Assembly: GCA_030263475.1 (NCBI GenBank)
Contig: SZPC01000004.1
Span: forward strand, 62,001 to 126,000
DNA from: OLB4 sp002050165
GTDB taxonomy: Bacteria > Bacteroidota > Ignavibacteria > Tepidaquicellales > Tepidaquicellaceae
Reading direction: 5' to 3'
DNA: 64,000 nt
Every line of letters starts with the position of its first letter. Position 1 is the stretch's first letter. Both the position numbers and the translations under genes were made by a program. This document shows, piece by piece, positions 42,339-50,568 of the stretch. The notes below the pieces were generated by a model. That model made no database searches, had not been told where the DNA came from, and saw only the letters and a list, made by a program, of their open reading frames with translations.

Positions 42339-44036
42339 TTAATAACTTTTTAATCCGTAAACTTTTTTTGCGCAATTTTCAGATACAACGCCATTTTGAA
42401 CATCTTGCATAACCTTCTTTCGGTTTCTTTTCTTCGGGTTACCGTAACCACCGCCACCACCAGCAATTTGATAATAAACCGTACCATCAGGAATATCGCT
42501 GACAATATCTTTGCTCAGGGGTATCAGGTATTTCCTTCCTTTATGCTTTTGTGGAAACCGGAGTTCGATTTTATTCAGCACGCTACCTTTTCCGCCAAAA
42601 AGTCCGTAAGTAGGTTCAACATCTCCGTCACCGAAAACTACCATAGTAGTATCATTTCCTCTAAGCAGAATTTCTGTTACGGTACCAAGTCCGCCACGCC
42701 ATTCGCCTGCTCCCCCTGAATCACAGAGGTATTCGTGTTGCAGCAATAAATGAGGCGTCTGTTGTTCGAACATTTCATAGTCCTGATCCAATACACCACC
42801 TGATGCGTCTATCATACCGATATGGTCATATCCGTCATTTCCCATAATTGCGCCGCTTCCACCTTTCATCCCGAGAAAACATATGTCAACGTATTTTCTT
42901 CCGGTACGTTGATGTGTTCCGGTAAAAAGTGAACAAAGCAGATGATTCCAGCCGGCAGTTACTTTTTCCGGTATTGCATTTCCCAAAGCTTTAAAGATTG
43001 AATCTGCAATCTGTGGACACAGATGGTTACCGAACGTAGTTGCGGCGGGAAAAGATGCATTTAAAATTGTCCCCTCCGGAACTATATATTCCAATGGTCT
43101 TATCATTCCTTCATTATGCGGGATATCAGGATTTACAATTTGCAAAAACGTAAGCGTAATTGCGGAGCATGAAGAAGTATAAGTTCCGTTTACAAACCCT
43201 TTAGTTTGTCTGGCAGAACCGGAAAAGTCAAATTTTATATTTTCACCTTTAACGGAAATTTTGGCTTTGATTTGAAACTTGCTGCCTATATTTTTTCCAT
43301 CATAATATACCGTACTTTTACCTTCATACACACCGTTGGGAATATTTCTGATTTCGGCACGCATCATTTTTTCAGTAGAATCAAACAACGCATTTTTGTG
43401 TGTATTGAAAACTTCTATTCCGTACCTTTCGACCAGTGCTTTCAATCTCCTTTCGCCAAGAGTACATGCACCAATTTGCGCTTTTATATCTTCCTGAACC
43501 ATTTGGAGACGTATATTTGCAAAGATAAGGTTCCATACATCTTTTCTGAGTATTCCCCGTTCATAAAGCTTTACTGCCGGGATTCTGATTGCTTCCTGCC
43601 AGACTTCGGTAGCATTGGGATTGTATCCACCCTGAACAGCGCCACCTATGTCGGCCTGATGTCCTTTTGCTGCTGACCAGCCGATGAGTTGATTGTTATG
43701 GAAAATCGGCTTAAAGATTGCAACGTCATTGTTTTGATTTCCCATTGTGAAAACATCATTGTGAATTATCACATCACCTTCATGGATATCATTACAGTAC
43801 TGATCGATGATGACCTTACACACCGGACCGAGAGAAAAAGATAATATCGGCAGGTTCTCAGTTTGTTCGAGCATCTGACCTTCGGAATCATATAACCCGG
43901 TAACGAAATCTTTTGCTTCGCACAGTATTGGTGACCGGGTGGTTTTCGTGAGTGAAATGCTCATTTCATCCGTGATGGATCTGAACGTTCGTTGAAAAAT
44001 GCTTATCAGTATTTTATCTATATGACCGGGTTTCAT
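42339..44036 (-). CDS. hyuB: hydantoinase B/oxoprolinase family subunit
   Basis: This is a 565-residue HyuB-type subunit with family motifs SLTKTTRSPILCEAKDF near the start, DVIIHNDVFTMGNQNNDV, PVKGENIKFDFSGSA-like core, FGNHLCPQIAD, and the glycine-rich end IAGGGGGYGNPKKR. HyuA and HyuB together hydrolyse cyclic amides or lactams in an ATP-dependent way (N-methylhydantoinase, 5-oxoprolinase) and are related to acetone/acetophenone carboxylases. In the auxin pathway such a pair opens the lactam ring of 2-oxindole-3-acetate. The start overlaps the HyuA stop by four bases. Confidence 0.88.
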   Translation of the reverse strand: MKPGHIDKILISIFQRTFRSITDEMSISLTKTTRSPILCEAKDFVTGLYDSEGQMLEQTENLPILSFSLGPVCKVIIDQYCNDIHEGDVIIHNDVFTMGNQNNDVAIFKPIFHNNQLIGWSAAKGHQADIGGAVQGGYNPNATEVWQEAIRIPAVKLYERGILRKDVWNLIFANIRLQMVQEDIKAQIGACTLGERRLKALVERYGIEVFNTHKNALFDSTEKMMRAEIRNIPNGVYEGKSTVYYDGKNIGSKFQIKAKISVKGENIKFDFSGSARQTKGFVNGTYTSSCSAITLTFLQIVNPDIPHNEGMIRPLEYIVPEGTILNASFPAATTFGNHLCPQIADSIFKALGNAIPEKVTAGWNHLLCSLFTGTHQRTGRKYVDICFLGMKGGSGAIMGNDGYDHIGMIDASGGVLDQDYEMFEQQTPHLLLQHEYLCDSGGAGEWRGGLGTVTEILLRGNDTTMVVFGDGDVEPTYGLFGGKGSVLNKIELRFPQKHKGRKYLIPLSKDIVSDIPDGTVYYQIAGGGGGYGNPKKRNRKKVMQDVQNGVVSENCAKKVYGLKSY

Positions 44037-46135
44037 TTTAGTAAATAACCGTTTGGAAAGGAAGATTTATTATAAACAATAAACGATCCGAACTGATCAA
44101 CAAGACAATTATATAAATTGCTTAAGAAAACCGACGTTGTAATTTTTTCAATTACACACGGTCCTTTTATTGTAGATCCGGTCAAAGGTTTATCACCATC
44201 GTAAATCGGAACTTTTTTCATTTTCTTTTCTTCGGGGATATAAATTGATCTATATCCTTTTATCGCATCTTCAAGCATTACTGTTTTTTCTGAACGAAAG
44301 GAGAATTTTGGTTTTACGGTTTCACCGATTACTCTCAAACGGAGATTTATCAGTTCCATCGGTGTTTTTTCATCCTGCAATGAATAACCAAACTGTCTGT
44401 TGTGTTCTTTATGGAATGCATTGAAAATATTTTCAAGATTGAAATTATCAATATCATCCATTGATACTTTGAGTTGCACTTCATGATATTGACCTATATA
44501 CCTCATATCTAGTTCGGGTTGAAAAGATACTTTACTCTCATGAACCCCTTCGTGGACAGTAAGCGATTCGAAACCCTCTTTCTTCATTTCTTTGAACAGG
44601 CTTTGGAACTTGATTTTATCAATTTGTTCAAATGAAGTAAAATATGATCTTATATAGTCGTGTTTAAGATTACCGAGGAGCATTCCGGCGGCACAGAAGA
44701 TAGATGCAACGTTTGGAACGATGAACAGAGGGATTTCAAGTTCTTTGCAAATTTCTCCCGCATGTATAGAACCAGCACCACCGGCTACAATAAACAAAAA
44801 CTCCCTCGGATCATAACCTCGTTCTACGGATATCTGTCTGACACCTTGCGCCATATTGCTATTAATTATTCTATACATTCCGGCTGCGGTTTCAATTACA
44901 GATAGTCCGAGTTTGGATGCAAGTTTGTTTTCAATTGATTTTTCCGCGAGGCTGTAACTGAGTTTAAGTTTTCCACCGGCAAAGAAATCTTTATTGAGAT
45001 AACCTAGAATTAAATCGGAATCGGTACAGGTCGGTTCATTTCCGTTTTTTTGATAACAAACCGGTCCCGGATTTGAGCCTGCACTTTGCGGACCAACCTG
45101 AAGTAATCCGCCATCATTGATCCAGCCGATGCTCCCACCACCGGCTCCGATTGTTATAATATCAAGAGAAGGAAGCGCGATCCGGTAACGGTTAATTATT
45201 CCCTCCGAACTTGTAGCGCAATTATTACCTGTTACAAGCGATGCGTCAAAACTTGTTCCGCCCATATCAACTGTAATGCAGTTATTGTATCCGAGAAAAT
45301 TTGCGTAATATACACCTGCGGTAGGAGCAGCTGCCGGTCCGGATAATACTGTAACTGCGGGATTGTGTTTTACTATTTCCGGTGTTACCACGCCACCGTT
45401 CGATTGCATTATCAAAAGTGAGCCATTATATTTTAAATCACGAAGTTTACTGTTCAGATTATCTAAATAATTTGAAACGATAGGTCCGACAAATGCGCTT
45501 ACGACGGTTGTGCTAACCCGTTCATAGAACCGAATGGATGGTAAGACTTCAAACGATGCTATGGTAAATATCCGTGATAATTGACTCCGGAGATATTCCA
45601 CCGCGATTTTTTCGTTAATAGAATTTTTATATGAGTTCATAAAACAAATTGCAATTGCCTCTACTTTTTCCGCCTCGATTTTTTTAATAATTGGCAACAA
45701 TTGTTTTTTATCAGGTTTTGAGAGAATATTACCTTCCGAATCTATTCGCTCATCAACAGTAAACCTCAGATATCTCGGTACAAGCGGAATCACATTTCGA
45801 TAATGATTATTATATTGTTCTTCTCGGATTCCCCTTCTCATCTCAAGCGCATCGCGAAAACCTCTTGTAGTAATCAATGCTGTCTTAGCGCCTTGTAAGG
45901 TGAGGAGCGCGTTCGTTGCTACTGTTGTGCCGTGTACTATTGTGTCAATGCTCTTTATGAATTTATCAAAATCTATTCCCACCGTATCCGAAATTTTATA
46001 AAGTCCGTCAACAAATCCAATTGAAGGATCATGAGAAGTAGATAAAATTTTGTGAACAAAGGCATTCCCTTTTTCCGAGACGGCAATGATATCAGTGAAG
46101 GTTCCTCCAATGTCTATTCCAACTTTGAAATTCAC
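44033..46135 (-). CDS. hyuA: hydantoinase A/oxoprolinase family subunit, first gene of operon
   Basis: This is a 700-residue actin-fold ATPase subunit. The N-terminal GIDIGGTFTDIIAVSE and HGTTVATNALL are the HydA signatures. NGGVVTPE, VLSGPAAAPTAGVYYA, TVDMGGTSFDASL and IGAGGGSIGW are the core ATP-binding and metal motifs. It couples ATP hydrolysis to lactam opening with HyuB. It is the most 5' gene of the 15-gene minus-strand operon, with a Crp/Fnr-like dyad 97 bases before the start. An acetophenone-carboxylase-type function is an alternative for this family, but no gamma or delta subunits are present. Confidence 0.9.
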   Translation of the reverse strand: MNFKVGIDIGGTFTDIIAVSEKGNAFVHKILSTSHDPSIGFVDGLYKISDTVGIDFDKFIKSIDTIVHGTTVATNALLTLQGAKTALITTRGFRDALEMRRGIREEQYNNHYRNVIPLVPRYLRFTVDERIDSEGNILSKPDKKQLLPIIKKIEAEKVEAIAICFMNSYKNSINEKIAVEYLRSQLSRIFTIASFEVLPSIRFYERVSTTVVSAFVGPIVSNYLDNLNSKLRDLKYNGSLLIMQSNGGVVTPEIVKHNPAVTVLSGPAAAPTAGVYYANFLGYNNCITVDMGGTSFDASLVTGNNCATSSEGIINRYRIALPSLDIITIGAGGGSIGWINDGGLLQVGPQSAGSNPGPVCYQKNGNEPTCTDSDLILGYLNKDFFAGGKLKLSYSLAEKSIENKLASKLGLSVIETAAGMYRIINSNMAQGVRQISVERGYDPREFLFIVAGGAGSIHAGEICKELEIPLFIVPNVASIFCAAGMLLGNLKHDYIRSYFTSFEQIDKIKFQSLFKEMKKEGFESLTVHEGVHESKVSFQPELDMRYIGQYHEVQLKVSMDDIDNFNLENIFNAFHKEHNRQFGYSLQDEKTPMELINLRLRVIGETVKPKFSFRSEKTVMLEDAIKGYRSIYIPEEKKMKKVPIYDGDKPLTGSTIKGPCVIEKITTSVFLSNLYNCLVDQFGSFIVYNKSSFPNGYLLK

Positions 46136-46231
46136 CGGAAATATTTTTTGAGGTATTTAGTCATACATTATTTGAAGCAGGTTTAATCCGGCACCAAGAT
46201 TAAATCTATTTCGTTGATTTATGTGATAAAA

Positions 46232-46243
46232 TGACTTTAATCA
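46232..46243. promoter_or_regulatory. candidate Crp/Fnr-family operator upstream of the catabolic operon
   Basis: TGACTTTAATCA lies inside the longer palindrome ATGACTTTAATCAT, 97 bases before the hyuA start. It differs by one base from the dyad at 50418. The rest of 46136-46499 shows no gene, only this dyad and the terminator at 46404-46438. Confidence 0.5.
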
Positions 46244-46403
46244 TATTAAAACCTGTCTTGTAGGTTGTGTGAGGAATAAATAAAACAGGAATTGACATTC
46301 GAGAATTTTAAATTCAATTAAAGAAGTAACTGTTCTTACGCATGCAATATTATTGCACAGAGAAAAAGTTATATTTGATTACACGTTCAAATCAGTAACA
46401 GCG

Positions 46404-46438
46404 GATTAAAAAAATACGGGAAGCCATTGACTTCCCGT
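46404..46438 (-). terminator. intrinsic terminator of the DUF4349 gene
   Basis: On the minus strand ACGGGAAG pairs with CTTCCCGT around a 7-base loop (46416-46438) and is followed by ATTTTTTTAA. It lies 62 bases after the DUF4349 stop and insulates the catabolic operon downstream. Confidence 0.85.
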
Positions 46439-46499
46439 GATTATAGGTCAACTTTAAAACTTAACAATTCTCCAAAAGTCTTACTTCAGGAATGTTTGT

Positions 46500-47366
46500 T
46501 TATGCTTTAACTTTTTTCTTTCGTTTTTTGAAAAATCTGACAAGAATAAAAATTATTCCAATCAGGATCAGGATAAATGGCCAGATATAGACGAGTCCGA
46601 TAATAAATGTCAAAAATCCTTCCCATCCTTTTTCCAAAGCGTTAAACAACTTGTCAAAAAAGCCGAACGACGTCCCAGGGGTTTCATAAAACTCAACAAT
46701 CAGAGTTCCATATCCGATTTGATTTCTGAGATATTTTAATCGCCCCTCAGCGGATTCAATTTCTGTTCTCAACTTACCAATTTCTTCTTCAATAGATAGA
46801 ATTTCTGCGACAGTTTTTGCCTGGGTCAAAATTTCTTTATAGCGGGCCTCAAGTTCCTTTTTTGTTTTTATCCGGGCTTCAACATCAATAAACTCTTCGG
46901 TAACGTCCAGAACTCTAATATTCTTACTGTCGAGCTTATCGGCGCTTTCCGTGATTCGGTTTAACAATAAATCAAAATTTTCTGCAGGAACCCTGATTTG
47001 CACCTTGTGGACTATGATTGAGTTGCTGGATTGAATATTATCGCTTGAAATGTAACCGTTGAACTCTTTAACAGCTCCTGAAATGATTTCTTTTGTAGCC
47101 CCGGGATCTTTTGTCTCAAACTTTATTGTTCCCTGTTTGATGAGTTTTCGTTCAGTGATGTTAACAGACGAGACTTCGTTGCCGTCGGTTTGGGTTTCCT
47201 TTCTAGTTTTATCAGTTACATTTTGTTCATTTAAAGTACCGGGTTGATTTTGGTATCCTGATAAATTTTCACCATCAGCAATAAAATCCCGGTCAGAATT
47301 TTTTGACTCACATGCGGAGAAAATTAAAGACACAAACAAAGCGGATAAAACAATTAAATGTTTCAT
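46500..47366 (-). CDS. DUF4349 lipoprotein
   Basis: This protein of about 288 residues has a lipoprotein signal ending SLIFSAC (Cys19). It has a periplasmic alpha-beta domain with the DUF4349 pattern (KLIKQGTIKFETKDPGATKE; RVPAENFDLLLNRITESAD), a coiled coil (about 165-215, EARYKEILTQAKTVAEILSI), and a C-terminal membrane helix followed by a basic tail RFFKKRKKKVK. Having both a lipid anchor and a membrane helix is usual for the family. The function is unknown. I start at MKHLIVLSALF; the longer frame to 47444 adds a charged segment that would hide the signal. Confidence 0.85.
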   Translation of the reverse strand: MKHLIVLSALFVSLIFSACESKNSDRDFIADGENLSGYQNQPGTLNEQNVTDKTRKETQTDGNEVSSVNITERKLIKQGTIKFETKDPGATKEIISGAVKEFNGYISSDNIQSSNSIIVHKVQIRVPAENFDLLLNRITESADKLDSKNIRVLDVTEEFIDVEARIKTKKELEARYKEILTQAKTVAEILSIEEEIGKLRTEIESAEGRLKYLRNQIGYGTLIVEFYETPGTSFGFFDKLFNALEKGWEGFLTFIIGLVYIWPFILILIGIIFILVRFFKKRKKKVKA

Positions 47367-47644
47367 TGTTGTTGTTTTTGATTTGGAAATTTTTTCATGA
47401 AATTTCATGAAGTTTTTTGTTCTTTTACTTCGCAGACATGACATTTGTTTTGTCCAATGATAAAAATTTTTATTAAGAGAATTTTAGATATAAAAAATCA
47501 TCAGTCTTTAGAATCAACCTAACTCTAACTAATCAACTGTATTGTTTTTTAACTCTTCAATACAGAAGGAGCTTTTGCTGAACTTTATCCTGAAAAAACT
47601 TTCTATAACGGTATTCAAAGCCCGTAAATACAGAAGTAAATTTT

Positions 47645-48745
47645 TTATAAATGTGTTTTGAAAATATTTTTGAACAAATTGTGCATGAACCCGAAGAAAG
47701 CAGCTCCCCAGGCAAGTAACGCTAAATAGATAAAATACTCCGGTATCGGCATCAGGAATTCTAGTTGCATTGCCAATCCTAATTCGTAAGTACAAGCTGT
47801 GTACATACCGAGTGGGAAGACAGCACCCCAGTAAAGCGGATCGTATTTGAGCGGAAATTTTTTATAAATGTGCCGCCAAACCGCAAGAATAATGAGCATA
47901 GGAATCCACCACGTTCCGGTTGCCCAGTAGAAAATAGTAAATCCTTTTAAGAATGCGAGCGTTGAAAACAGGAAGGGGGCGTGAGGAGTATTAATAATCA
48001 GAAGCGATCCGGCGAGTGTGGAAATAGCCATTGCACCCATATTAATCCAATAAGGCGGAGAAAGATCCCCGGGGGAAAATTTGAAAAATGTATAACGATA
48101 GAATATCAGTGAGATCATCCAGATATACTGCATCCCGCCCCATAGCCACATGGAAAAAGCAAAAAAATTCATTACCAATCTGTATTCTTCAAAGTGCATT
48201 GAGAGTCGAGAGCTAAGTACTGCAAGCGATTGGGTTGAGACTACTGCGAGAAGCCATCCACCGTTTATACCGTCAATGAGTGAAGGTTTTTTTTCCTTAA
48301 TGGTGAAAGTTGTAAAAATTGTGAACGTAATCAGTAACCATAAAATCACTCCGATTATCCATAAAATAACAGCGATTATATAATCATCATCGAGCAAAAT
48401 GAATTGAGTCCCAAGCACACAGGTAGCGGCGACGATGGTAAAAAAACCCGGACCAGTGGCGTGATCAAACAGATCGTTCAGAAAATCTCTCCCGTAAAAT
48501 AATATTCTTAGCGTTACAAATACACATCCGGCAACATAGAAAATGATATTCAACCAAAATAAAAATTCTGGAATAACTGGAAACTTAAGGAATAGTGATG
48601 CAATAGAAACAATTCCCGTTGCCATTACAATAGCGAAATAAGACGGTGGCATATTTTTCACCATCTCAAAAAGGTTGAGGGATACCCGTGAAGAGAAAAA
48701 AAACGAACTTAGTTTATCAGATTGGGATGAATTATTTTCTGACAT
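47645..48745 (-). CDS. TehA/SLAC1-type anion channel or dicarboxylate transporter (TDT family)
   Basis: This 366-residue protein has ten hydrophobic helices. The opening motif PPSYFAIVMATGIVSIA is typical of the tellurite-resistance/dicarboxylate (TDT) family, and the pore phenylalanine region is present in the middle (INTPHAPFLFSTLAFLKGFTIF). Members include TehA, Mae1 and plant SLAC1, which pass small anions such as nitrate, chloride, sulfite or malate. It is 14 bases downstream of the NarK-like gene, so passage of nitrate or nitrite or another anion linked to denitrification is a reasonable inference. Confidence 0.8.
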   Translation of the reverse strand: MSENNSSQSDKLSSFFFSSRVSLNLFEMVKNMPPSYFAIVMATGIVSIASLFLKFPVIPEFLFWLNIIFYVAGCVFVTLRILFYGRDFLNDLFDHATGPGFFTIVAATCVLGTQFILLDDDYIIAVILWIIGVILWLLITFTIFTTFTIKEKKPSLIDGINGGWLLAVVSTQSLAVLSSRLSMHFEEYRLVMNFFAFSMWLWGGMQYIWMISLIFYRYTFFKFSPGDLSPPYWINMGAMAISTLAGSLLIINTPHAPFLFSTLAFLKGFTIFYWATGTWWIPMLIILAVWRHIYKKFPLKYDPLYWGAVFPLGMYTACTYELGLAMQLEFLMPIPEYFIYLALLAWGAAFFGFMHNLFKNIFKTHL

Positions 48746-48759
48746 TTTTTATAGTTGGA

Positions 48760-50277
48760 TTAGACCAAAGCACCGGTTGTTTTTTGTTTTTTTTCCGAAT
48801 CCTGTTGAATAATTGCTTTGATTGCAAATCTTTGTAAGATAATACAAACCAGTGCCACGACTGATAGAAAAATCCAGCAGGTTGTCCAAACACCGGTTGT
48901 TTTCAAAAGGTATCCGAAAATGATTGGTCCTGCAAATCCGCCCAGTCCGCCGAGAACACCAACAATACCGCCAACCGCGCCAATATTTGTCGGATAATAA
49001 TCCGCTATATGCTTATATACAGCCGCACTGCCGATTCCCATTAATAACCCTATTATAAAAACTATTCCTGTAAATATCCAAATATTAGCCTGAAAATAAA
49101 TGTGGGTTGAACCTTTTGCAATAAGTTGACCAACTAAGACCGAATCTCCGACTTTCACCTGTGGTTCATGCCAGAAGTTCGCGTTAGGCAGGAGCAGAAA
49201 ATCTTCTTTATCCCTATGAATCCCAAAATAAATTTTTGTATCGTGTCGTTCCTGTTCCTGTTGTTGAATTACATATCTGGAATCACCGACCACAATTTCG
49301 TTAGCGGTTATTTCTTTTACCACACCAGAATTCTTTGAGATCACACCTTCACCCGGAGCCAATAGTTCCATCCTTGGCGGAAACAGAAATATCAATCCGA
49401 TTATTGCAGTACCGAAAACCCAAAGTAAAACTGTTCTTGCGCTTGATTTATCCGATAACCACCCACCAAGGCTCCGGATTATTCCTGCCGGAAAACTAAA
49501 TGCAGTTGCCATAAAACCGGCCATCACGATTGACAGGGAATATACATTTACATAATATGGAATAAGCCATTGGGCGAGCGCAACGAAACTTCCGAAGGTA
49601 AAGAAGTAATATAAACCGAACCTCCAAACGCGGATCTCCTTTAATGGCGCAAGTCGTTCCACAAAAGTCTTACTTTGCGTTGGTAATTTATTCTTGGTAC
49701 CTATCCAATAAATTACTGCCATTAAAATTAACATACCTGCGTATAATTGCGGCAGAGTCCGCCATCCTTCCAGATTCGTGCCATCATTTGTGAGATACTT
49801 CAGCGCTGTTGGAGAAAAAAGCGTAGTAAGTGATGCACCGAGAGTACCACTACCGAAAATACCCAATGCTGTGCCCTGCTTTTCTTTTGGAAACCATAAA
49901 CTTGTATATGCAACTCCTGCTGCAAATGAACTGCCGGCAAGCCCGAACCCGAAACTAAGCAGAAAGAACACAATGTAACTGTTTGCCATCGAAAGGAAAA
50001 AAAGAGGTACCGCGCTTAATATTAAAATTGCGGTCATTACATTTTTCCCTCCTAATTTATCGGTGAGAATTCCGATAGGCAATCTTGTAACCGAACCGAA
50101 AAGTACCGGAATACCCAATAAAAATCCGATTTCTAAAGGTGACCAGTTGAACAATCCATTGGACACTAAAAAAGTTACTAACACACCGTTTATCATCCAG
50201 GCTGCAAACGATAAAATAAATGCAACCGTATTCAATATAAGAATTCTTGTTGCATGTGGATATGAGTCACTGCTCAT
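48760..50277 (-). CDS. narK: NarK-type nitrate/nitrite MFS transporter with inserted domain
   Basis: This is a 505-residue major facilitator of the NNP type. The nitrate-porter signatures are GSSFAAGVAYTSLWFPKEKQ followed by GTALGIFGSGTLGASLTTLF in the first half, and GGIVGVLGGLGGFAGPIIFG in the second. Between helices 8 and 9 (about residues 302-388) lies a soluble insertion of some 85 residues. It begins APGEGVISKNSGVVKEI and ends VKVGDSVLVGQLIAKG, resembling the two halves of a lipoyl/biotinyl barrel-sandwich fold. Standard NarK proteins (about 400-460) lack it. It probably exchanges nitrate and nitrite. Confidence 0.88.
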   Translation of the reverse strand: MSSDSYPHATRILILNTVAFILSFAAWMINGVLVTFLVSNGLFNWSPLEIGFLLGIPVLFGSVTRLPIGILTDKLGGKNVMTAILILSAVPLFFLSMANSYIVFFLLSFGFGLAGSSFAAGVAYTSLWFPKEKQGTALGIFGSGTLGASLTTLFSPTALKYLTNDGTNLEGWRTLPQLYAGMLILMAVIYWIGTKNKLPTQSKTFVERLAPLKEIRVWRFGLYYFFTFGSFVALAQWLIPYYVNVYSLSIVMAGFMATAFSFPAGIIRSLGGWLSDKSSARTVLLWVFGTAIIGLIFLFPPRMELLAPGEGVISKNSGVVKEITANEIVVGDSRYVIQQQEQERHDTKIYFGIHRDKEDFLLLPNANFWHEPQVKVGDSVLVGQLIAKGSTHIYFQANIWIFTGIVFIIGLLMGIGSAAVYKHIADYYPTNIGAVGGIVGVLGGLGGFAGPIIFGYLLKTTGVWTTCWIFLSVVALVCIILQRFAIKAIIQQDSEKKQKTTGALV

Positions 50278-50417
50278 AGTGTGAATTTTGATTTATATTT
50301 AAACCGGGACCAGAAATTTGCCATCAGAAAATTTGTTCACGAAAAACTATAATTTTTTGCCAAATCATTCCGGTAACTGTTTAATGCAAAAGTTGTTCAT
50401 TTTATACTACCGTAGAA

Positions 50418-50429
50418 TGATTTTAATCA
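50418..50429. promoter_or_regulatory. candidate Crp/Fnr-family operator upstream of narK-like gene
   Basis: TGATTTTAATCA within ATGATTTTAATCAT, a perfect 14-base palindrome, lies 141 bases before the start of the NarK-like gene. It differs from the dyad at 46232 by one base. No other feature was found in 50278-50568. Confidence 0.55.
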
Positions 50430-50568
50430 TAAATATTTCTGATTGTAATAGATAAAAATTTTCAATGATAAAATAAAAATTATCGCTTTTAGTTATATAT
50501 ATTGAACAATCGGATAGTAAAGAGCTCACAGGTTAAGTGAATACAGTTAAACTTCAGTTGTTCTGTTA

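Noticed and set aside
43206..43676. 156-codon plus-strand frame inside hyuB
   Set aside because: It is antisense to conserved HyuB sequence and has no start context or family resemblance.
42339..46135. acetone/acetophenone carboxylase
   Set aside because: Only two HyuA/HyuB-type subunits are present with no extra small subunits. The Mo-hydroxylase and mutase context favours lactam hydrolysis.
47529..47795. 88-codon minus-strand frame at the 3' end of the anion-channel gene
   Set aside because: It overlaps the end of the TDT-family gene in another frame and has no supporting feature.
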